The position numbers were made by a program, and so were the translations under genes. This document shows, one piece after another, positions 25,653-34,659 of a stretch of 64,000 nucleotides of DNA. Below the pieces are notes generated by a model that saw nothing but the letters and a program-made list of their open reading frames with translations, was not told the origin of the DNA and did no database searches. Where the stretch lies: the NCBI GenBank assembly GCA_031367435.1, contig JANLPV010000045.1, positions 1 through 64,000 of the forward strand. The letters are read 5' to 3'. This DNA is from WLMZ01 sp031367435 (lineage in GTDB: Bacteria > Actinomycetota > Acidimicrobiia > Acidimicrobiales > Ilumatobacteraceae). Every line of letters begins with the position of its first letter. Within the stretch, counting starts at the first letter, position 1.

Positions 25653-26498
25653 ATGTTGGTGTTTGATTCACCCGCGACCATGACCGCGTGGAGCGCCAGC
25701 CAACAACTCGCCGGCCATCGTGTAGGACTCGTACCCACGATGGGCGCGCTCCACCACGGTCATGTCGCGTTGATCGGCGAGGCGCAGCGCTCCTGCGATG
25801 TGGTGGTCGTCAGCATCTTTGTCAATCCACTGCAGTTCAATCGGCGCGACGACTTCGATCGTTATCCGCGTCCTGGCCAAGGCGACCTCGACGTGTGCGT
25901 AGCCAATGGCGTAGACGCGGTGTACGCGCCCACTGCCGAGGCGATGTACCCACCGGGCTTCGATACCCACGTCGAAATCGGTCGACTCGCCGAAACGCTC
26001 GAGGGTGCTGGGCGTCCCGGACACTTCCGCGGTGTCGCTACCGTGGTTGCCAAACTCTTCAACGCGGTGCGGCCGCACATCGCGGTGTTTGGCGAGAAGG
26101 ACTTTCAACAACTGGCCGTGATCAATCAGATGGTGAACGATCTCGACATGGCCATCACGATCGTCGCGGTGCGTACCGAGCGCGAGGCCGACGGACTCGC
26201 GATGTCGAGCCGAAACCAACGTCTCACTTCATTGCAGCGAGATGCAGCCGTTGTGGTGCCCGCTGCGATCGAGGCCGTCAAAGCCGCCTTCGTCGGAGGC
26301 AACTGCAACGCACACGAACTGTGTCAGATCGCTACGAACGTCGTCTCGATCGAGCCGTTCGCCCGCCTCGAATACGTCGATCTCGTCGATCCGCACACCC
26401 TCCAGCACATCAACACGGTCAACGACAGTACCCGTGTCATCATCGCGGTGTGGTTCGACGACATCCGTCTCATCGATAACGCGGCCCTCAGCGACTGA
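25653..26498 (+). CDS. panC: Pantoate-beta-alanine ligase (pantothenate synthetase)
   Basis: 281 residues. PanC joins pantoate and beta-alanine using ATP, forming pantoyl-adenylate. VPTMGALHHGHVALI carries the HxGH nucleotide-binding motif, SIFVNPLQFNRRDDFDRYPR the pantoate site, FGEKDFQQL the Mg/ATP loop, and MSSRNQRL the KMSKS-like motif. ATG 25653 is selected after the panB stop; an upstream ATG at 25608 would lie inside panB. The last 11 bases overlap the convergent CPBP protease gene. Confidence 0.95.
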   Translation: MLVFDSPATMTAWSASQQLAGHRVGLVPTMGALHHGHVALIGEAQRSCDVVVVSIFVNPLQFNRRDDFDRYPRPGQGDLDVCVANGVDAVYAPTAEAMYPPGFDTHVEIGRLAETLEGAGRPGHFRGVATVVAKLFNAVRPHIAVFGEKDFQQLAVINQMVNDLDMAITIVAVRTEREADGLAMSSRNQRLTSLQRDAAVVVPAAIEAVKAAFVGGNCNAHELCQIATNVVSIEPFARLEYVDLVDPHTLQHINTVNDSTRVIIAVWFDDIRLIDNAALSD

Positions 26499-27402
26499 TC
26501 ATCAACACGAACACCAGCGTGTTGAAGAGCGCATGCGCGATCATTGTCGGGGCAAGTCGGCGAACCAGATAGGCCGCACCGCCGAGTACCACTCCCACGG
26601 CGGACAGAATGAGCACCAGACCGACATTGCCCATGCCGCGAGCCGGGTCGTAGTGGGCCGCGCCGAATAACACGCCTTGCACGCCAATGCTGAGCCACGC
26701 CGGTAACGCGGAACGAAGGCCGCGCATGATCAACCCTCGGAACACCAGCTCCTCAACAATCGGCGCAGCAACCATTGCCAAGAGCGCAAACGAGAGGATG
26801 TATGCCCTGTCGAGGTGATGCCGAGAGATGCCCTCTGTGTTGCTGCTCACGGGCACGTCGAACGCAAAGACCGCCAACGCCACGATGACCTGAGCGAGCA
26901 CAGCCGACAGCCATGCCAGCGGTCCCCAACCGCAGTCGACAGCACGAAACTTCAGGCCGACGTCATCGCGCAGCCGACCGGTGCCCCACTTCCTCGAGAT
27001 CCACCAACAACTCCACAACATCGGTCCGTACGCGGACAGCAAGCCAATCATTGCGTAGACCAAGATGGGCCACTCGTAACGAACCAGCCACTGCAGCAAG
27101 AACTTGCTGGCGATCAGCGACACAATAGTCACCAGTACTGCCGCAACAGCGGCCTGTATCGGCAACGGGGTGAACGACTCGCGCCGGTGCCGACGCTGCT
27201 GTGGTTGGTAGACCCATTGCGAGGCAAACGCCGTATCCGCCGTCCACACCAGACCATTCCAGTAGCGCACCCCTGACAGATCGCCTGGATCCGAGTACCA
27301 GCCCGCGGCGGGTGACATTGGCGGCGACATTGGCGGCGAAATTGGCAGCGACAACGGAGGAGGCATCGGCAAAGGCACCTGCGGAGACATCGGTGCGCTC
27401 AT
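26488..27402 (-). CDS. CPBP intramembrane protease with N-terminal DUF2510 domain
   Basis: 304 residues. The first 33 residues are a Met/Pro/Ser low-complexity tail (MSPPMSPPMS) encoded by a 12-bp DNA repeat. A DUF2510 module follows (AGWYSDPGDLSGVRYWNG, about 34-55), then about seven to eight membrane helices. The CAAX-protease/bacteriocin-processing signature is complete: EELVFRG (Glu-Glu-x3-Arg) near 222-228, a His in LFGAAHY and another in IAHALFN. The protease active site lies in the membrane; DUF2510 probably faces the cytoplasm. Substrate unknown. ATG 27402 chosen; GTG 27411 is an alternative. Confidence 0.85.
   Translation of the reverse strand: MSAPMSPQVPLPMPPPLSLPISPPMSPPMSPAAGWYSDPGDLSGVRYWNGLVWTADTAFASQWVYQPQQRRHRRESFTPLPIQAAVAAVLVTIVSLIASKFLLQWLVRYEWPILVYAMIGLLSAYGPMLWSCWWISRKWGTGRLRDDVGLKFRAVDCGWGPLAWLSAVLAQVIVALAVFAFDVPVSSNTEGISRHHLDRAYILSFALLAMVAAPIVEELVFRGLIMRGLRSALPAWLSIGVQGVLFGAAHYDPARGMGNVGLVLILSAVGVVLGGAAYLVRRLAPTMIAHALFNTLVFVLMISR
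27314..27361. repeat. 12-bp tandem repeat in the start of the CPBP protease gene
   Basis: The unit GACATTGGCGGC occurs twice perfectly (27314-27325, 27326-27337), then as GAAATTGGCAGC and GACAACGGAGGA. On the coding strand it gives Met-Ser-Pro-Pro-type tetrapeptides, each perfect unit carrying an in-frame ATG. Confidence 0.7.
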
Positions 27403-27467
27403 GGCCGCCACGCTAGACACACTCGCGGACCTCTGATGACATGCCCATTCGGCATAGTGTGCAACCC

Positions 27468-28862
27468 ATGTCAGCGCAAGATGGATTGCAGTACCGATCC
27501 CTGTCGCTATGGCACGACACACTGTCGGCCGACGACAGCCTCGAACCTCGCTCCAGCCTGCCGGGCGACGTGAGCGTTGACGTGGCAATCGTCGGGGCGG
27601 GGTTCACGGGACTCTGGACGGCCCACTATCTTCGGGCACTCGACCCAACGCTGCGCATCGCGATTATCGAGCGACATGTTGCCGGCTTCGGTGCCAGCGG
27701 TCGCAACGGCGGGTGGGCATCGGCTCTGCTTCCCATGAGCCTTGACACCATTGCCAATGCGCGTGGACGCGACGAGGCGGTGCGGATGTATCGCGCCATG
27801 GTCGACAGCGTCGACGAGATTGGTCGAACGAGCGCGGCACTCGGTATTGACTGTCACTTCGCGAAGGGCGGATCACTCGGTCTGGTCCGCAATCCTGCTC
27901 AGGCACCACGTGTGCACACCGACCTACGCAACAAGGCGAGCTACGACATCAACGACGACGTCTGGCTCGATCGCGCGCAGACCGGCCAACGAACGATGGC
28001 CACCGAGGTGCTCGGTGCCAGCTACACCCCACACTGCGCAGCGATACATCCTGCCCGGCTTGCCCGCGGGCTTGCCGCGTCGGTCGTCTCGCGTGGCGTC
28101 AACCTGTACGAGAACACCGCGGTCGATCTCATCGAACCGCATCGGGTACGCACCGAGCACGGAACGGTGACCGCTGATTTCGTCGTTCGTGCCACTGAGG
28201 GTTTCACACCAGAGCTCCCCGGCCATCACCGCAAGATCGTGCCGATTTACTCGTTGATGATCGCGACCGAGCCATTGCCCGACGAGCTCTGGGCCACAAT
28301 CGGCCTCGATCAGCGAGAGACATTCAGTGATGCTCGGCACTCTGTGATCTACGGCCAACGCACCGCCGACGGACGCTTCGCTTTTGGCGGACGCGGCGCG
28401 CCATATCACTACGCGAGTTCTATTCGGCCGGCCTTCGACACCGACACAGCGGTGCACGAGAGGATCCGCGAAACTCTCGTCGAGTTGTACCCACAAGTAC
28501 AAGACGCCGCGATTACTCATCGGTGGGGCGGCCCGCTCGGAGCGTCGCGCGATTGGCAATGTGGTGTGGGCGTCGATCGTTCTACAGGTTTGGCGTGGGC
28601 TGGAGGATACGTGGGCGACGGCGTCACCACCACCAATCTGGCTGGCCGAACTCTTGCCGACTTGATCCTTGGTCGGACAACAGACCTCGTCACGCTCGCG
28701 TGGGTTGGACATCAGTCACGCGACTGGGAACCTGAGCCCTTGCGATGGATCGCAATCCGCTCGGCGTTACGGCTGGCCGCTTCTGCTGATCGAGTCGAGG
28801 CCCGTCGCCGTCGACCAGAGCGCCCACGCAGCTGGATCCTCGACAAGCTCATCGGCCACTGA
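27468..28862 (+). CDS. FAD-dependent amine oxidase/dehydrogenase (DAO family, OrdL/PuuB-like)
   Basis: About 464 residues. The dinucleotide-binding motif VAIVGAGFTGLWTAHYL with the following acidic strand (IAIIERHVAGFGASGRNGG) is that of D-amino-acid-oxidase-type flavoenzymes; AGGYVGDGVTTTNLAG near the C-terminus is the second FAD contact seen in gamma-glutamylputrescine oxidase-like proteins. It likely oxidises a secondary or N-methylated amine. ATG 27468 (MSAQDGLQYRSLSLWHDT) is preferred; ATG 27441 is possible. The Rieske oxygenase gene follows 101 bp downstream on the same strand, so a shared amine pathway is plausible but not shown. Confidence 0.82.
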   Translation: MSAQDGLQYRSLSLWHDTLSADDSLEPRSSLPGDVSVDVAIVGAGFTGLWTAHYLRALDPTLRIAIIERHVAGFGASGRNGGWASALLPMSLDTIANARGRDEAVRMYRAMVDSVDEIGRTSAALGIDCHFAKGGSLGLVRNPAQAPRVHTDLRNKASYDINDDVWLDRAQTGQRTMATEVLGASYTPHCAAIHPARLARGLAASVVSRGVNLYENTAVDLIEPHRVRTEHGTVTADFVVRATEGFTPELPGHHRKIVPIYSLMIATEPLPDELWATIGLDQRETFSDARHSVIYGQRTADGRFAFGGRGAPYHYASSIRPAFDTDTAVHERIRETLVELYPQVQDAAITHRWGGPLGASRDWQCGVGVDRSTGLAWAGGYVGDGVTTTNLAGRTLADLILGRTTDLVTLAWVGHQSRDWEPEPLRWIAIRSALRLAASADRVEARRRRPERPRSWILDKLIGH

Positions 28863-28877
28863 GACGCGTCCACCGAT

Positions 28878-28940
28878 GCAAGGCCGCCGCCGTCTTCGGA
28901 TCGGCCCCGGAGCAAGGCCGCCGCCGTCTTCGGATCGGCC
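28878..28940. repeat. Two direct 29-bp copies with 34-bp period
   Basis: GCAAGGCCGCCGCCGTCTTC plus nine more bases occurs at 28878-28906 and again, apparently identical, at 28912-28940. The pair fills most of the space between the FAD oxidase stop and the SD of the Rieske gene. Recent duplication is likely. Confidence 0.7.
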
Positions 28941-28963
28941 AGGAGAGCCATTAGGCTGCGGGG

Positions 28964-29974
28964 GTGAGCCTCACTGAGACCCTTCCGACTCGGTACTACG
29001 TCGATCCCACCATTTGGGAGATCGAGAGGCATCAGATTTTCGCCAAGACCTGGGTGATGGTGGCAAACGACCACCAGCTCCCGATGCCGGGCGACTTCGT
29101 CACTGAGCAGGTGGCCAATTGGCCCATCTTCGTGCAACGCGCCGAAGACGGCAGCCTGCGCGCCTTTCACAATATGTGCCCCCATCGCGCCGGGCCGATC
29201 GTGTGGGAAGGCACAGGCCATCAGGCGAACTTGGTCTGCCGCTACCACGGTTGGGCCTTCGACAAAGAGGGTCTGCTCATCAGCGCTCGCGACTTCGGTG
29301 CCGACGCACCAGCGGGTACGTGCCTCACCAAGGTTCGCGCCCAGAGCTGGCGGGGCATGATCTTCGTGTGCCTCGATCCCACGGTGCCCGACCTGATCGA
29401 TTGGTTCGGAGGCTTCGTCGAAAAGTGCGAGCCCTACCCCACCGAGTCGTACCGCTTTCACAGCCGCACCATTCGTCATACGGCGATGAACTGGAAGATA
29501 TACAACGACAACTTCGTCGAGGGCTATCACCTGCCACTCGTGCACCCCGCGATGTGTAAAGAAGTCGACGCGTTGCACTACACGATCACCGGTGCAGGCG
29601 ATCCGCGATGGAACATTCACACGGCGCCTCGCCGCGATGGACAAACGTGGAGCGGCGTGTGGGGCTACTTCTACCCCTGCTTCTCATTCGATATTTTCCC
29701 TGGCGGCATGGCCGTCGAGCGTTGGCTGCCCGTAGGCAACGACAAGATGGATCTGATCTTCGAGTACTTCTTCGCTGATGACTGCGAAGATGCCGACGCG
29801 ATCGTCAAGGACAGCGAAGAGGTCGCCGATGAAGACGTGCGAATCAGCGAAATGGTGCAGAAGAACTTTGTGGCCGGCTTGTATCAAACGGGTTGGCTCA
29901 GCCCTCGGCACGAACATGCCCTCGGCGAGTTTCACCAGCTCGTTCGCGAAGCGGTCGATCCACACCTCACCTGA
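28964..29974 (+). CDS. Rieske non-heme iron oxygenase, alpha subunit
   Basis: 336 residues. The Rieske [2Fe-2S] ligands are C72-P-H74 (MCPHRAG) and C92-x2-H95 (CRYHGWAFD). The mononuclear iron site is NDNFVEGYHLPLVHP with His189 and His194. The acidic bridge that is Asp in naphthalene dioxygenase (D-x2-H) is Glu186 here (E-G-Y-H), a feature reported for carnitine-type oxygenases (CntA), suggesting a quaternary-amine rather than aromatic substrate; this is inference. It needs a reductase partner, which is not adjacent. Start GTG 28964; AGGAG lies 19 bases upstream, so the SD is not clear. Confidence 0.85.
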   Translation: MSLTETLPTRYYVDPTIWEIERHQIFAKTWVMVANDHQLPMPGDFVTEQVANWPIFVQRAEDGSLRAFHNMCPHRAGPIVWEGTGHQANLVCRYHGWAFDKEGLLISARDFGADAPAGTCLTKVRAQSWRGMIFVCLDPTVPDLIDWFGGFVEKCEPYPTESYRFHSRTIRHTAMNWKIYNDNFVEGYHLPLVHPAMCKEVDALHYTITGAGDPRWNIHTAPRRDGQTWSGVWGYFYPCFSFDIFPGGMAVERWLPVGNDKMDLIFEYFFADDCEDADAIVKDSEEVADEDVRISEMVQKNFVAGLYQTGWLSPRHEHALGEFHQLVREAVDPHLT

Positions 29975-31511
29975 GTGCCGCCGGAAACTGCTGCGGCAGA
30001 TCAGTGGCGAACAACCAGTCCTTGAAGAATTGCGTGAGGTCTGCACCAGTCACCTTCTCGACGAGCGCAATGAAGTCAGTAGTGCTGCGCGAGGTACCCA
30101 CGTTGTCCTTCACCCATGTCTGCAGCGTTTGAAAGAACGCCAAATCGCCGATGGTGAGCCGCAGCGCCTGTAGCACGACTGCACCGCCGTCGTACACCTC
30201 ATAACCGAACATTGCGTCGACCCCCGGCTTTCCGGTCGCAGTCGATCCGTCGTGACGGTGTTCGAGTTCACCGTTGGCCCTGTCGACCACTGACATCTCG
30301 CCGATGTGTTCGAGCCACATCCATTCCCCATATGTGGCAAAGCTCTCGTTCAACCAGATGTCCTGCCACATCGATGGGGTCACCGCGTCGCCGAACCATT
30401 GATGGACCAATTCGTGCGAGAGCAATAGCTGCTCGGTCGAACCGAGACGGCCCGACAAAAAGTCGTCGCGACTGAACAGCGATCGACCTTGTTCCTCCAT
30501 CGCCAGCCCCTCGAAACTGTCGGTCATCGCGATGCCGTAACTGCTCAGCGGGTAGGGGCCGAAGTAATTGTCGAAGAAGTCGATTTGTTCGCCGGCCACA
30601 TCGACAAACGGTTGCATCAGCGCGTGGTCGGCGGTGAGGACAGCGCTACTGAGTGGCAAGCCGTTCGGGCCGACACTGTCGACAATGTCGTATGGTCCGG
30701 TGATGACCTGGATCAGGTAGGTGGCCATCGCCTCGGGTTGATTCCAGATCCACGTCTCGCCGGTGGCGCTCGTTGTGTGATCGACGAGTGCACCATTTGC
30801 GACGCCAGTTTCGCCCGCTCCAACGTGCAACGCGAAACGGTAGGTGGCCTTATCGCTCGGGTGATCATTGCTCGGGAGCCACGTGCGCGCGCCGTCGGGT
30901 TCGTTGATCACATACGAGCCGCGAGTGGTGGGAAACCAGCCGTTTTGAATGCCGGCTGGCGAGCCGGACGGGTCGGGTTTCAGAGAATACGTGACCGCGA
31001 CATCGAACGCAGTGCCCTCGATGATCGTCGATGCGGGGGTGATGACGAGCTCAGGCCCCCGCTGATCAAACGTTGCAACAGAGGTTCCGAGCTTCACACC
31101 GTCGATCTTGGGACCAACTGAATCGAGCGAGAAGTCAACGAGGTCACCGGTCGCGGTAATCGACAGTGTCGCAATCGCGTTCAGCAAGTGGGTCGAGTCG
31201 TTGTAGGTGAGATCGAGATCGTAGTGAGTGACGTCGATGCCCGGATTGCCCAGGTCAGGAAAGAGCACATCGCCAACTCCCCGTGCGGAATCGCCTCCGG
31301 TGCCGTCATTTGTGGTTGGGGTCGAGTCAGTTGGTGGCGTCGCCGTGTCGGGCGTGATCGGTGGCGAGACCTCGGTCGCCGGCACGCGCTGGTTCGAACG
31401 ACCCGCTGTCACGTTGGTGGTCGCCGCCGAGCATGATGCAATCAGCCATGAGGCCACACTCAGGCCAATCGTCGCGCGCAACAGCGCCGAGCGGTTTCGG
31501 CCGTAGCGCAT
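29967..31511 (-). CDS. M1 family metallopeptidase, lipoprotein
   Basis: 514 residues. Signal peptide with lipobox (WLIASC), then a Thr/Pro-rich linker to about residue 75, an N-terminal beta domain and the gluzincin catalytic domain: HELVHQWFGD with the third zinc ligand Glu in LNESFATY. The exopeptidase GxMEN motif is present in altered form (GLAMEEQGRS, Asn replaced), so strict aminopeptidase activity is not assured. It acts outside the membrane, probably in peptide scavenging. ATG 31511 is chosen over GTG 31538. The 3' end overlaps the convergent Rieske gene by 8 bp. Confidence 0.85.
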   Translation of the reverse strand: MRYGRNRSALLRATIGLSVASWLIASCSAATTNVTAGRSNQRVPATEVSPPITPDTATPPTDSTPTTNDGTGGDSARGVGDVLFPDLGNPGIDVTHYDLDLTYNDSTHLLNAIATLSITATGDLVDFSLDSVGPKIDGVKLGTSVATFDQRGPELVITPASTIIEGTAFDVAVTYSLKPDPSGSPAGIQNGWFPTTRGSYVINEPDGARTWLPSNDHPSDKATYRFALHVGAGETGVANGALVDHTTSATGETWIWNQPEAMATYLIQVITGPYDIVDSVGPNGLPLSSAVLTADHALMQPFVDVAGEQIDFFDNYFGPYPLSSYGIAMTDSFEGLAMEEQGRSLFSRDDFLSGRLGSTEQLLLSHELVHQWFGDAVTPSMWQDIWLNESFATYGEWMWLEHIGEMSVVDRANGELEHRHDGSTATGKPGVDAMFGYEVYDGGAVVLQALRLTIGDLAFFQTLQTWVKDNVGTSRSTTDFIALVEKVTGADLTQFFKDWLFATDLPQQFPAALR

Positions 31512-31577
31512 TAGCGCGCACGTCACCTCAACCGTCACTTCGGGTTGATCGCGCTGGTTCCGTTGACGGCGAACGCG

Positions 31578-33086
31578 TCATCGCCTGATCGCGCTATCGG
31601 TCACGGTGGCCCGAAGACGAACGGTGAACACTGAGTCGCCCGAGAGCACAGCACTGCGTGCAAAGAGTCGTCCCGACTCCCAATTCGACAGGCCGAGCTC
31701 AGGTCGATCGAGCGCGAATTGGCCGTCGACCCAGCGCGTGAACCCATCGCCGATGAACGGTGCGTCGCAATGGTCGTAGAACCACTGCTGCTCGCTGGTA
31801 TCGGTGCTGATGAGCGATGCAGTCAAGTGCGGGCTGTGTTGATTGAACAACTGCACCGCATCGAGCACTGAGTCGACAACCGCCAAAGAAACCTCCGGCG
31901 AGTTCTCCCATTCCCACTCAGTGCCGAGCTCATCGACAGCGATAGTGTCAGCGAACGTCTCGTTGCTCGGCCCCTCTGCGCGGTCGATCGTCACCTGCTC
32001 GTTGAAACACGACGCCGGCACATGTGATGCAGAGCTATCGACAACGTGCAGCCGTGCAGCCGACGATCGGGCGACGCCAGCAGCACGAATTGCATCGAGA
32101 AACGCCGGCACCAGTTCGGCGGCACGATCAGCCACGATGCAGCACACATTGAGCGTGTTGCACACCTTGCGATCGAGCGAATGCAACACCGACTGGCGGA
32201 AGTGCTCGACATCCGCGTTCGACGAGGCCACCATCCATGCGCCGCCCGTTCCGTGCAGGCTCACAGGCACTCCGGCTTGGCGAGCGACCGCGCCGAGTTG
32301 CGCGACTGCTTCACCCGAACCGCGGGCGACGGCCAACGAAAGGCGACGGTCGTTGAATAGCGCATAGCCCGCGGAGCGCGCCGGCGCGCCGATGAGCGTG
32401 ACACACGCAGCGGGTAGGCCTGACGCCACCAGCGCTGGAGTGAGCGCGTAATGCATGATCGCCTGCGCGGTGCCGAGCGCGTCACTGCCAATTCGAAGAA
32501 CAGCAGTGTTTCCGGTGCGAAGCACTCCTGTTGCATCTGCAAACACATTCGGGCGGCCCTCGAAGACAAACCCCACAACTCCGAGGGGTGCCCGCTCGAC
32601 GGCAACGATCCAGCCATCGTGGCGCACCTGTTCGGTGATCTGTTGCCGCGGGATATTCGTGTCGCGCCAAACCCTGAGCCCGGCGACCATGTCGGCGCGC
32701 ATGCGATCGGACAACGCGAGCCGCGTCGTTGATCTGCCACGCGCGGCCGCCGACTGCACATCGGCGTCGTTGGCACGAGCTATGACCGAAAAGGTGTCGT
32801 CGTCGGCGAGCGCCACGGCGAACGCGTCGAAAAATGAGGAGATCTGTTCATCTGTGACCGACGCGAGCTCGGCGAAAGCCGCAAGCGCTGCATCGACCGC
32901 GGCCCGCACTCGCGCCACCTCTGCTGACGGAACGTGCAGCAGCGCGCCCGTGTCCTGCACGACCACAAGATGATCACCGGCGACGAATTGCTCGGCGAGA
33001 GATGGTGTGACAACCGCCGCTCGGTTGCCCCCGAATGGCACCAATTGGCCAACCTGAAGGCCGATGAGTGGCTGGAAATTGTCCAT
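31578..33086 (-). CDS. Glutamate-5-semialdehyde dehydrogenase (ProA)-like protein with N-terminal extension
   Basis: 502 residues, against about 415-430 for ProA. From about residue 70 it follows ProA: AANDADVQSAAARG-type segment, APLGVVGFVFEGRPNVFADAT, TGNTAVLRIGSDAL, and the Cys region DRKVCNTLNVCCIV; the C-terminal MDGQFAL/GLSNWESGRLFARS-type end also matches gamma-glutamyl phosphate reductases. Residues 1-70 (VGQLVPFGGNRAAVVTPS, AGDHLVVVQDTGALLHVP) are predicted beta-rich and match no domain I recognise. ProA reduces gamma-glutamyl phosphate in proline synthesis. Without a neighbouring proB, a paralogue with another acyl phosphate is possible. The ATG at 33086 faces the divergent MBL gene. 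Confidence 0.75.
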   Translation of the reverse strand: MDNFQPLIGLQVGQLVPFGGNRAAVVTPSLAEQFVAGDHLVVVQDTGALLHVPSAEVARVRAAVDAALAAFAELASVTDEQISSFFDAFAVALADDDTFSVIARANDADVQSAAARGRSTTRLALSDRMRADMVAGLRVWRDTNIPRQQITEQVRHDGWIVAVERAPLGVVGFVFEGRPNVFADATGVLRTGNTAVLRIGSDALGTAQAIMHYALTPALVASGLPAACVTLIGAPARSAGYALFNDRRLSLAVARGSGEAVAQLGAVARQAGVPVSLHGTGGAWMVASSNADVEHFRQSVLHSLDRKVCNTLNVCCIVADRAAELVPAFLDAIRAAGVARSSAARLHVVDSSASHVPASCFNEQVTIDRAEGPSNETFADTIAVDELGTEWEWENSPEVSLAVVDSVLDAVQLFNQHSPHLTASLISTDTSEQQWFYDHCDAPFIGDGFTRWVDGQFALDRPELGLSNWESGRLFARSAVLSGDSVFTVRLRATVTDSAIRR

Positions 33087-33169
33087 CACCGCACAGCGTA
33101 GGTGTTGGCCCTGGTGGGGACGTTGCCCTGAAGCGCACAACTTAGTGAGCAAGGGAATAGCTTTGCGAT

Positions 33170-33889
33170 GTGACTGCTCCTGAGCTCTATTTTCGTCAAC
33201 TGTTGTCAGGTCGCGATTTCGCGACGGCCAATCCCGTCGCGCGGCAAATGGTGAACTTTGTGTACGCAATCGGCGATCGCTCTACGGGTGAGACCTTGCT
33301 CGTCGATCCGGCATACGCCGTGAACGATCTCATCGACGTCGTCGAAGCCGACGGCATGACGGTGACAGGCGTGCTCGCCACCCACTACCACCCAGATCAT
33401 GTCGGCGGCGACATGATGGGCTACTCGATCGAAGGCGTCAGCGCCCTGCTCGATCGTTGCCAATGCCCAATTCACGTGCAGGCCGACGAAGCACCGTGGG
33501 TACAGCGCACAACCGGTGTGTCGATCACCGATCTTGTATCGCACGAGGCCGGCGACGTCGTCACGGTCGGCGGTATTGACATCACCCTGCTCCACACACC
33601 CGGCCACACGCCCGGCAGCCAATGCTTTTTGGTGCAGGGAAGATTGGTGTCCGGCGACACCTTGTTCCTCGAAGGCTGCGGACGTACCGATCTGCCGGGC
33701 AGTAACCCCGAGCACATGTATGCGAGCCTGCAGATGTTGGCAGGTCTCCCCGACGAGACCGTCGTGTACCCGGGCCACATGTACTCCGCACCGACGAGCG
33801 CGCCATTGTTGGCGCTGCGCGAGGACAACTACATCTTCAAGCCCAAGTCGCTCGAGGCGTGGATGCAATGGTTCGGTGGTCAGGGCTGA
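33170..33889 (+). CDS. Metallo-beta-lactamase fold hydrolase (glyoxalase II/persulfide dioxygenase-like)
   Basis: 239 residues. The metal motif THYHPDHVGG (HxHxDH), HTPGHTPGS, GDTLFLEGCGRTDLPGS and PGHMYSAP supply the full two-metal site. The GRTD segment occurs in glyoxalase II and ETHE1-like persulfide dioxygenases, so hydrolysis of a thioester or oxidation of a persulfide are the leading options. Cytoplasmic. GTG 33170 is the start. The gene is divergent from the ProA-like gene with 83 bp between. Confidence 0.85.
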   Translation: MTAPELYFRQLLSGRDFATANPVARQMVNFVYAIGDRSTGETLLVDPAYAVNDLIDVVEADGMTVTGVLATHYHPDHVGGDMMGYSIEGVSALLDRCQCPIHVQADEAPWVQRTTGVSITDLVSHEAGDVVTVGGIDITLLHTPGHTPGSQCFLVQGRLVSGDTLFLEGCGRTDLPGSNPEHMYASLQMLAGLPDETVVYPGHMYSAPTSAPLLALREDNYIFKPKSLEAWMQWFGGQG

Positions 33890-33919
33890 GTACGTGGCCC
33901 GGCCCCCTGCCAGCGAGCA

Positions 33920-34543
33920 CTAGAGCAGGCTGAGCGCGAGCCCAACGAGCGCCGAGTGGTAACTCACCATGACCGCGAGCGGCAGCCACTTGCGTTCACC
34001 AACGAACTCGCGCCAGCCGAGCAGCGTGTCACTGACGACAAATGCGGCTGCACCCGTAATCGCCCACCAGCGGCCCGTCATCGCGGCGAACACGGACATG
34101 CTCGAAATGATCGCGAGATATGCCAGCACCGGCACCCTGAGCTCTGGCTTGTTTGCCGTCGCGCCGGCAACGATGCGACGGCCAAGTGTTGCGACATGCA
34201 GCACGAGCAGCACCACCACAGGAAGAGCCCACGCGGCATGGTTCAGGTGCAACGACACGAACATCGCAACGAACACGAGGTGACCCATGAGAAAAGCGCA
34301 GAGCCCAACAATGAACTTGTCGACGACATCGAGCAGCGCGACGTCACCCACGAGGCAGAACACGAGACCGATCACCGCGAGCACGGTTGCGTTCGTCGGG
34401 CCATGCGCCGCAACGGCAACCCACATCACCAACAACGTCGTCACAGGTTTGGAGACTGTCTCCAACAACTGATTCGGACGAACGCGGGTAGACCAATTGA
34501 CCACGGCGGCCGCAGCAGTACAGACCAACGCGATTGTCAGCAT
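33920..34543 (-). CDS. YhhN/lysoplasmalogenase-family membrane protein
   Basis: 207 residues with about eight helices. Family features are visible: the N-terminal SKPVTTLLVM helix, VFCLVGDVALL, a YLAIISSMSVFAAM helix, and AAFVVSDTLLGW with the conserved Ser-Asp. Eukaryotic TMEM86 members hydrolyse the vinyl ether of lysoplasmalogens; the role in bacteria is mostly untested. The ATG at 34543 overlaps the end of a small repeat ORF from the TauE side. Confidence 0.82.
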   Translation of the reverse strand: MLTIALVCTAAAAVVNWSTRVRPNQLLETVSKPVTTLLVMWVAVAAHGPTNATVLAVIGLVFCLVGDVALLDVVDKFIVGLCAFLMGHLVFVAMFVSLHLNHAAWALPVVVLLVLHVATLGRRIVAGATANKPELRVPVLAYLAIISSMSVFAAMTGRWWAITGAAAFVVSDTLLGWREFVGERKWLPLAVMVSYHSALVGLALSLL

Positions 34544-34659
34544 CGGGCAAGCCTGACATGCGCGCCCTGCGTGGAGCGCAGCGGTTCGTTGACGCGCATG
34601 TGAGCGTCATTCATGTCAGCGTCGTTCATGTCAGCGTCATTCATGTCAGCGCCGTTCAT
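34537..34659 (-). CDS. Possible 40-residue pentapeptide-repeat micro-ORF
   Basis: On the minus strand an ATG overlaps the TauE stop as ATGA (34659) and reads MNGADMNDADMNDADMNDAH followed by 20 more residues, ending in TGA at 34537, seven bases inside the YhhN gene. Four 15-bp repeat units encode the (Met-Asn-Asp-Ala-Asp)-like repeats. The frame is coupled at both ends, so ribosomes leaving TauE could read through it to YhhN. It may be only a translational bridge created by the repeat. No known family. Confidence 0.3.
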   Translation of the reverse strand: MNGADMNDADMNDADMNDAHMRVNEPLRSTQGAHVRLARC

